Assembly (NCBI GenBank): GCA_008636095.1
Contig: VSJD01000066.1
Location: forward strand, 1-10,000
DNA: 10,000 bases
Source of the DNA: Kiritimatiellota bacterium
Lineage (GTDB): Bacteria; Verrucomicrobiota; Kiritimatiellia; JAAZAB01
Direction of reading: 5' to 3'
The translations under genes were made by a program, and so were the position numbers. Numbering within the stretch: the first letter of the stretch is position 1; every line of letters begins with the position of its first letter. The notes beneath the pieces are model-generated. The model saw only the letters and a program-made list of their open reading frames with translations. It was not told the origin of the DNA and ran no database searches. Below, one piece after another: positions 6,369 through 10,000 of the stretch.

Positions 6369-8234
6369 TCATTGCCACGCGCGCTCCTCTATTTCCATAA
6401 TCCGCAGCCCCCCGACAGCGACGTCACCCGAACCGCCATAGTAGATACGAGGCCACACGAACACAGGCGTCGATATGGAAAATTCCGCGCGTACGGAACC
6501 GGTCCCGTTGCCATGGAATTCTTTCCGCACCAGAACATTGCGGCCGCTCTTAGTTGCCACATCTATCCAAACGGGAGCCTCGACCGAGACGTTGCTCCAT
6601 ACAAGATCAGCTTCGACCGCAAAACGGCTTACATACAGATAAAAGCCCTGTCCGAAGATCAGCATCTCGCCAGCATCCCTGCCGACCCGCGCCGTACGGG
6701 CCACGCTGCCGTCTGGTTGCTCCTCGTTGCTGCCTGTTAGTCTGTGTGAATTGGCTGGATTGAACACAATTCTGAACGGTAACTTGGGAATCACTTCTAA
6801 CCCCCGGCCGCTGTTCACGTCGAGCCAATATGCTTGTCGGTTCTTGAGATATCGCATTAGGAATTGCACCGTATCCTTGTGTGGACGAACAATCAGCGGC
6901 TGACTGTCAAGCCCGCGCGGATTAAAAGCCAGCATTTCCCATCGGTCTACGGGCATATCCGAATCAACGGCGATCAACGCATTTTTGGGCGCCGACTGCA
7001 ATTGCCTGACTAATTCATAGTCCGGCCGCAATGAGATTTGAATGCGACGACTCTCTTGCAGCATGAAGGCCGCAGAGGCAATCATAGCCACGCCCGCCGT
7101 TGTCAGGTATGCCGCACGCCATATGCCCTTGCGCGCTTCTGCCCGCCGCCAGAGGCGCGCCAAGCCCAGTGCGGTCGTCAGCACCAGGAACGGGAACATT
7201 TCAAAATAATAGTATGGCCCGATGTTGTTTACGCCCGGATACCAGAAGGCCATGTGGCCGATGCCTATTAAGACTACGGCCGCCAGCCAGAGCGGGCTCC
7301 AGCGGCGTAGCCAGCCAATCGCCGTCAAGACCAGGGCCAGGAGTAATGACCCATCGAAGCCGAACAACCACCTGTCCAACAAGCGGACATTCTCTACCAA
7401 ATATGCCCAGCCCATGGAAATGGTATGTATATATGTGTTGCCATGGACTCGAACCATTGCGCCAAAGCCCAAACCCTCACCCGGAGCATAGTATTCGTAA
7501 GGTGTCAGCAGTGGATTGGCGGTAGTCAGCAGATTGTATCCAAGAAAGCAGCCAAGCCCCACAGCCGCGCATAGTGCGAATGCCATTGTACCGACCAGCG
7601 CTAAACCGGTGCGCCGACGAAGCACGTACAAGAGTGCATCGGTGCCGAAGGGCACGGCTAATAGCGCGGCAGTATATGTTCTATTCAACAATAACAGGCT
7701 CCAAGCCAAGCCGGCCAACGCAGCAAAACCCCATCGTTCCGACTGCGCCCACTTCAGGTATGCCCAAAGCATGAGGCTGACCACCAGTATTCCACTTGTA
7801 TGACTGAGCAGGGATCCATGCAAAAACAGGAAGTACGGCGAAGCCAGCAACAACAGGGATATCAGCAATGCCGGAATATTAAGCAACAGGGCGCAGCCGG
7901 TTATCAGCCAAACGCTCAATCCGGCTGCCAGGGCGCTCATTAGCCTCGCGTTGCCAAGCAGGACACCTGGCGCCAGCCAGAGAGAATGAGCCGGCGGGTA
8001 GCGCGACAGCCAGCCGGCTTGCGGGTCGCAGATGATCATGGAATGGGAAAATGCCCCCGGTACAGGTGGCGCGTCTTTGGCCACACGCCCCGCCAGGAAA
8101 TTGTGAGCTTGGAACACATAACTGTTCTCGTCCATCGTAAAAGGCAAATCGAAAAAGAACCAATGGCCCAGAATATACGCAGCCACCGCCGCCAGCAAGG
8201 CAGCAGCAAGACGAATGAAGGTAGATGTCTGCAT
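6369..8234 (-). CDS. GT-C-like membrane glycosyltransferase with soluble C-terminal region
   Basis: The product is 621 residues. After a first membrane segment (about 8-30) comes the DEN loop motif (D35-E36), the acidic site expected in GT-C enzymes. RYPPAHSLW (77-85) corresponds to the HPPLY-like segment. About ten more hydrophobic segments follow to around residue 395. The remaining 220 or so residues are polar and probably periplasmic; the last 100, with alternating strand-like sequence (FYLYVSRFAVEADL, VWIDVATKSG, VFVWPRIYYGG), look beta-rich and could bind carbohydrate, though I recognise no named domain. The enzyme probably uses a polyprenyl-phosphate sugar, possibly one depending on the adjacent UbiA-like protein, to which it is convergent. 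The ATG at 8234 has no clear ribosome binding site. Family fairly sure; substrate and C-terminal function open. Confidence 0.82.
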   Translation of the reverse strand: MQTSTFIRLAAALLAAVAAYILGHWFFFDLPFTMDENSYVFQAHNFLAGRVAKDAPPVPGAFSHSMIICDPQAGWLSRYPPAHSLWLAPGVLLGNARLMSALAAGLSVWLITGCALLLNIPALLISLLLLASPYFLFLHGSLLSHTSGILVVSLMLWAYLKWAQSERWGFAALAGLAWSLLLLNRTYTAALLAVPFGTDALLYVLRRRTGLALVGTMAFALCAAVGLGCFLGYNLLTTANPLLTPYEYYAPGEGLGFGAMVRVHGNTYIHTISMGWAYLVENVRLLDRWLFGFDGSLLLALVLTAIGWLRRWSPLWLAAVVLIGIGHMAFWYPGVNNIGPYYYFEMFPFLVLTTALGLARLWRRAEARKGIWRAAYLTTAGVAMIASAAFMLQESRRIQISLRPDYELVRQLQSAPKNALIAVDSDMPVDRWEMLAFNPRGLDSQPLIVRPHKDTVQFLMRYLKNRQAYWLDVNSGRGLEVIPKLPFRIVFNPANSHRLTGSNEEQPDGSVARTARVGRDAGEMLIFGQGFYLYVSRFAVEADLVWSNVSVEAPVWIDVATKSGRNVLVRKEFHGNGTGSVRAEFSISTPVFVWPRIYYGGSGDVAVGGLRIMEIEERAWQ

Positions 8235-8449
8235 ACCCGAATATTACATGCGAATGAGAAAACAGATTGAAAAAACCATCGCCACCCCTGTAGGATTGGA
8301 TGTGTAAAAGAATAACCAATCCCCGAAAAAAGCGCTCAAGATTGTTCAGCACCAAAATAGTGAAGAACAGGGGCTGTAACAAGGGGAAAAATTGGATGAT
8401 GGTTGTGAAACCGAGCGGTTGGTGGAAATCATTGCCGAAACCGCTTGCG
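8235..8449. other. Upstream spacer of the GT-C gene
   Basis: About 215 bases, AT-richer than the genes. It should hold the minus-strand promoter; TGTAATATT (8241-8249 read on the minus strand) is a weak candidate -10 but no good -35 sits with it. An open plus-strand frame from ATG 8300 leads into the GT4 fragment, but residues before the fragment show no GT4 similarity that I can see. Confidence 0.35.
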
Positions 8450-8608
8450 GATTTCATTACAACACCGGCATACTTCCGCCACCTTGCGGAAGCCGGATAC
8501 AGAAGCGCGCAAAACCATTTCAGCATGGCGGCCACCAGTGCAAAGCACCTTGCCGTTTTTCGGCAACTCATGCCAAGTCGCAAAGAGGGAGCAATGCAGG
8601 CGAATTAG
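8450..8608 (+). pseudogene. GT4 glycosyltransferase C-terminal fragment
   Basis: In frame this encodes the last 52 residues of a GT4 enzyme nearly identical to the intact gene at 4027-5301 (YFRHLAEAGY, then NHFSMAATSAKHLAVF, then LMPSRKEGAMQA), ending at the equivalent stop. The donor-binding domain and everything before it are missing; the frame can be traced back to an ATG at 8300, giving a 102-residue product without the E-x7-E motif, which cannot be a working transferase. It is a duplication remnant or what remains after a deletion. Translation of the leftover frame is possible but not supported. Confidence 0.75.
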
Positions 8609-8654
8609 GACGGTCCTCGGAGCTCTGGTTGCCTGGATTATCATTCACTTCCTG
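8450..8654 (+). repeat. Duplicated GT4 3' end and flank, copy 2
   Basis: Direct repeat of 5143-5347 at a constant offset of 3307 bases. Similarity ends abruptly on the left near 8450 and fades on the right after CTTCCTG (8648-8654). Two such direct copies enclose the UbiA-like and the third GT-C gene, so recombination between them could delete or amplify both. Confidence 0.85.
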
Positions 8655-8691
8655 GGATTAAGGCACCGGCATGATTATCTTGGCCTTTGAC

Positions 8692-8829
8692 TGGCTGTTG
8701 AAAAACCAATTCTCATGTCATTCAGAGCGGAGCGAAGAATATCCAAATCGTAGATTTGGGCTATTTTTGAGATCCCTCGACTTCGCTCGGGATGACATTC
8801 ACAGGCGATAATGACTTTTTCAACAGCCA
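8692..8829. repeat. MITE-like nested palindromic element
   Basis: A 138 bp noncoding element with perfect 14 bp terminal inverted repeats, TGGCTGTTGAAAAA (8692-8705) and its complement (8816-8829). Inside, GTCATTCAGAGCGGAGCGAA (from 8717) pairs imperfectly with the complement of the stretch ending GGGATGAC (8771-8796), and in the centre CCAAATC / GATTTGG with a three-base loop (8743-8759) forms a perfect hairpin. The inner arms are the widespread bacterial intergenic repeat whose translation gives CHPERSRGI-type spurious proteins. No transposase is present and no target-site duplication is convincing, so it is probably a non-autonomous element or a repeat within a repeat. Confidence 0.7.
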
Positions 8830-8866
8830 CTTGATGAGTGCCCCTTCGTTTTTCATAGCCTTTCAG

Positions 8867-8974
8867 CTTGACATCCAGGCCGCCATTTGACACATTCCCG
8901 CCATGATAAATTTTTATCCGTTCGGTTCCGATAGGTGGGTATCTGTGCCGCGCGGAAAGCGATTGCTTATCAGT
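8867..8974 (+). promoter_or_regulatory. 108 bp shared upstream element, copy B
   Basis: The equal-length partner of 2626-2733. The two boxes CTTGACA (8867-8873) and TTTGACA (8886-8892) are again 19 bases apart; TCGGTTCC lies at 8922-8929 and AAAGCGATTGCTTATCAGT at 8956-8974. It ends 23 bases before the ATG of the SGNH gene at 8998. A GATAAA (8905-8910) occupies roughly the place of TATAAA in copy A. Two unrelated genes sharing this element suggests shared regulation or an inserted repeat. Confidence 0.55.
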
Positions 8975-8997
8975 CCCTCGAGAGATCAGTGTGGCAC

Positions 8998-10000
8998 ATG
9001 ATCAAGAAACTTCTTTTTCTTCTCTGGACGGTCTTCTGGGTGCTCCTGCTCTTGGTCGCGATTCTCGAGCTGGGCGTGCGCACCGGCCTGATACGCCATT
9101 CGTTCAAGATGTGGGAAATCGTTTTCCAGCTCGATAAGCAGACACTCTATCGGATCAAGCCGTTCAGTACGCCGGACATCGGCCCGTATGGCAACCGGTT
9201 GAACCACCCGCCCACCGACAGCAAGCCGGCCCGCTGCGTGCTGGTAATGGGCGACTCCTTCGCGTATGGCATCAACGTAAAGCCGGGTGAGACCATCTCC
9301 GCGTCGCTGGAAAAACTGCTGGGCCCGGACTACGAAACCATCAACCTCGGCGTGTTCGGCTACGGCCCGGACCAATCACTTGCCCAGTTGCAGTCATTCG
9401 CGCTCCACCTGGAACCGGAGGCGGTTGTCCTCACGCTCTTTCCCGCCAACGACTTTAACGACCTGTACCTGAACAAGCTGTTCACCGTGGACGGGAGCGG
9501 CAGGCTCCGGCGGAATCCGCGCAACAGACTCGAAACCCAGATGCCGCGTTTCCAGAGCGCCCTCATTTGGGATCTCGCGTTCTACCGTTGGGCCAAACAG
9601 CCGTCCCGCTACATTGGCATCTACGATTCCTTCTTCCACGACAATTACGACTTTGGCCTGATCCAGGAGCCGCACTCGGCGGCCACGCAGGAAAAGAAGA
9701 CCGTCATGCGCGGCGTGCTTCGCGAGTTCCGCGACACGCTGGCGGCGCGGGGCATTTGCTTTCTCGTGGTCGTCATCCCGTCATTCGAGGCGATCGTGGA
9801 TCCCGGCTATTTTGGTACAGAGGGCGTTCCGGCCGACCAGCGTTTTGTGAATGAGGACACGGCCGCCGCGATCTGCCGGGAGGAAAATATCCGCGTCATC
9901 AACCTCTACCCCGATCTTATGAAAACCCCCGAGCGCGCATCGTGGTATGATGCGGCCGATCACCACCTGAACGTTGCGGGATACGCCAAGGTGGCCGAAG
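8998..10000 (+). CDS. Membrane-anchored SGNH/GDSL hydrolase family protein (cut by window edge)
   Basis: From ATG 8998 the frame is open to the right edge: 334 codons plus one base. Residues 5-25 form one hydrophobic segment after a KK pair, a signal anchor or uncleaved signal, so the rest should be periplasmic. The SGNH blocks are all visible: GDS (85-87, nucleophile S87), a glycine block NLGVFGYG (116-123), PANDFND (149-155, N151) and DHHLN (321-325, giving catalytic D321 and H323). The family hydrolyses or transfers acyl esters; members near glycan clusters often O-acetylate or deacetylate polysaccharides, as with AlgX/AlgJ-like proteins, but no such relationship is shown here. The start has no strong ribosome binding site. 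The C-terminus probably lies not far beyond the edge. Confidence 0.85.
   Translation, partial: MIKKLLFLLWTVFWVLLLLVAILELGVRTGLIRHSFKMWEIVFQLDKQTLYRIKPFSTPDIGPYGNRLNHPPTDSKPARCVLVMGDSFAYGINVKPGETISASLEKLLGPDYETINLGVFGYGPDQSLAQLQSFALHLEPEAVVLTLFPANDFNDLYLNKLFTVDGSGRLRRNPRNRLETQMPRFQSALIWDLAFYRWAKQPSRYIGIYDSFFHDNYDFGLIQEPHSAATQEKKTVMRGVLREFRDTLAARGICFLVVVIPSFEAIVDPGYFGTEGVPADQRFVNEDTAAAICREENIRVINLYPDLMKTPERASWYDAADHHLNVAGYAKVAE

Noticed and set aside
7879..8583. 234-codon minus-strand open frame overlapping the GT-C gene start
   Set aside because: It is antisense to the GT4 fragment on one side and out of frame within the GT-C gene on the other; no family features, and the same antisense frame appears opposite 5143-5276.
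8675..8893. 72-codon minus-strand open frame
   Set aside because: It is the translation of the palindromic repeat (CHPERSRGI type) plus part of the 108 bp element, a known source of spurious proteins.
8998..10000. Sigma54-type promoter from GTGGCACATG near the SGNH start
   Set aside because: TGGCAC is present but no TTGC-type -12 element follows at the right distance, and it overlaps the start codon.

Overview
The window is bacterial chromosomal DNA from what looks like a Gram-negative, probably uncultured lineage. Gene starts often lack a clear Shine-Dalgarno sequence, genes are separated by repeat-bearing spacers, and one spacer holds the palindromic repeat that is often mistranslated as a spurious protein beginning CHPERSRGI. 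I cannot place it by phylum; a PVC-superphylum or candidate-phylum bacterium would fit but is a guess. No rRNA, tRNA, CRISPR array, transposase or phage gene is visible.

The theme is cell-surface glycan synthesis. From left to right: the N-terminal 229 residues of a GT-C type membrane glycosyltransferase (minus strand, runs off the left edge); a second GT-C-like membrane protein (891-2417, minus); a 320 bp divergent spacer; two GT4-family cytosolic glycosyltransferases (2738-3904 and 4027-5301, plus); a UbiA-family polyprenyl-phosphate transferase resembling decaprenyl-phosphate phosphoribosyltransferase (5398-6345, plus); a third, convergent GT-C membrane protein with a soluble C-terminal region (6369-8234, minus); a duplicated fragment of a GT4 3' end (8450-8654); a MITE-like nested palindrome (8692-8829); and the start of a membrane-anchored SGNH hydrolase (8998 to the right edge, plus). 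A workable reading is that GT4 enzymes build a glycan on the cytoplasmic face, the UbiA protein charges a polyprenyl phosphate with a sugar, GT-C proteins transfer sugars from lipid carriers on the outer face, and the SGNH protein edits acyl or similar groups. That pathway is inference; the family assignments come from motifs.

The genes are not packed as one operon. They alternate in strand, and the spacers share repeated sequences: a 108 bp element with two TTTGACA-type boxes 19 bp apart lies upstream of two unrelated genes (2738 and 8998); an AGTAGTTA motif lies just upstream of three start codons and once after a stop codon; and about 205 bp covering a GT4 gene's 3' end and downstream flank occurs twice at about 95 % identity over its core. 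These shared spacer elements are the least explained part of the window.
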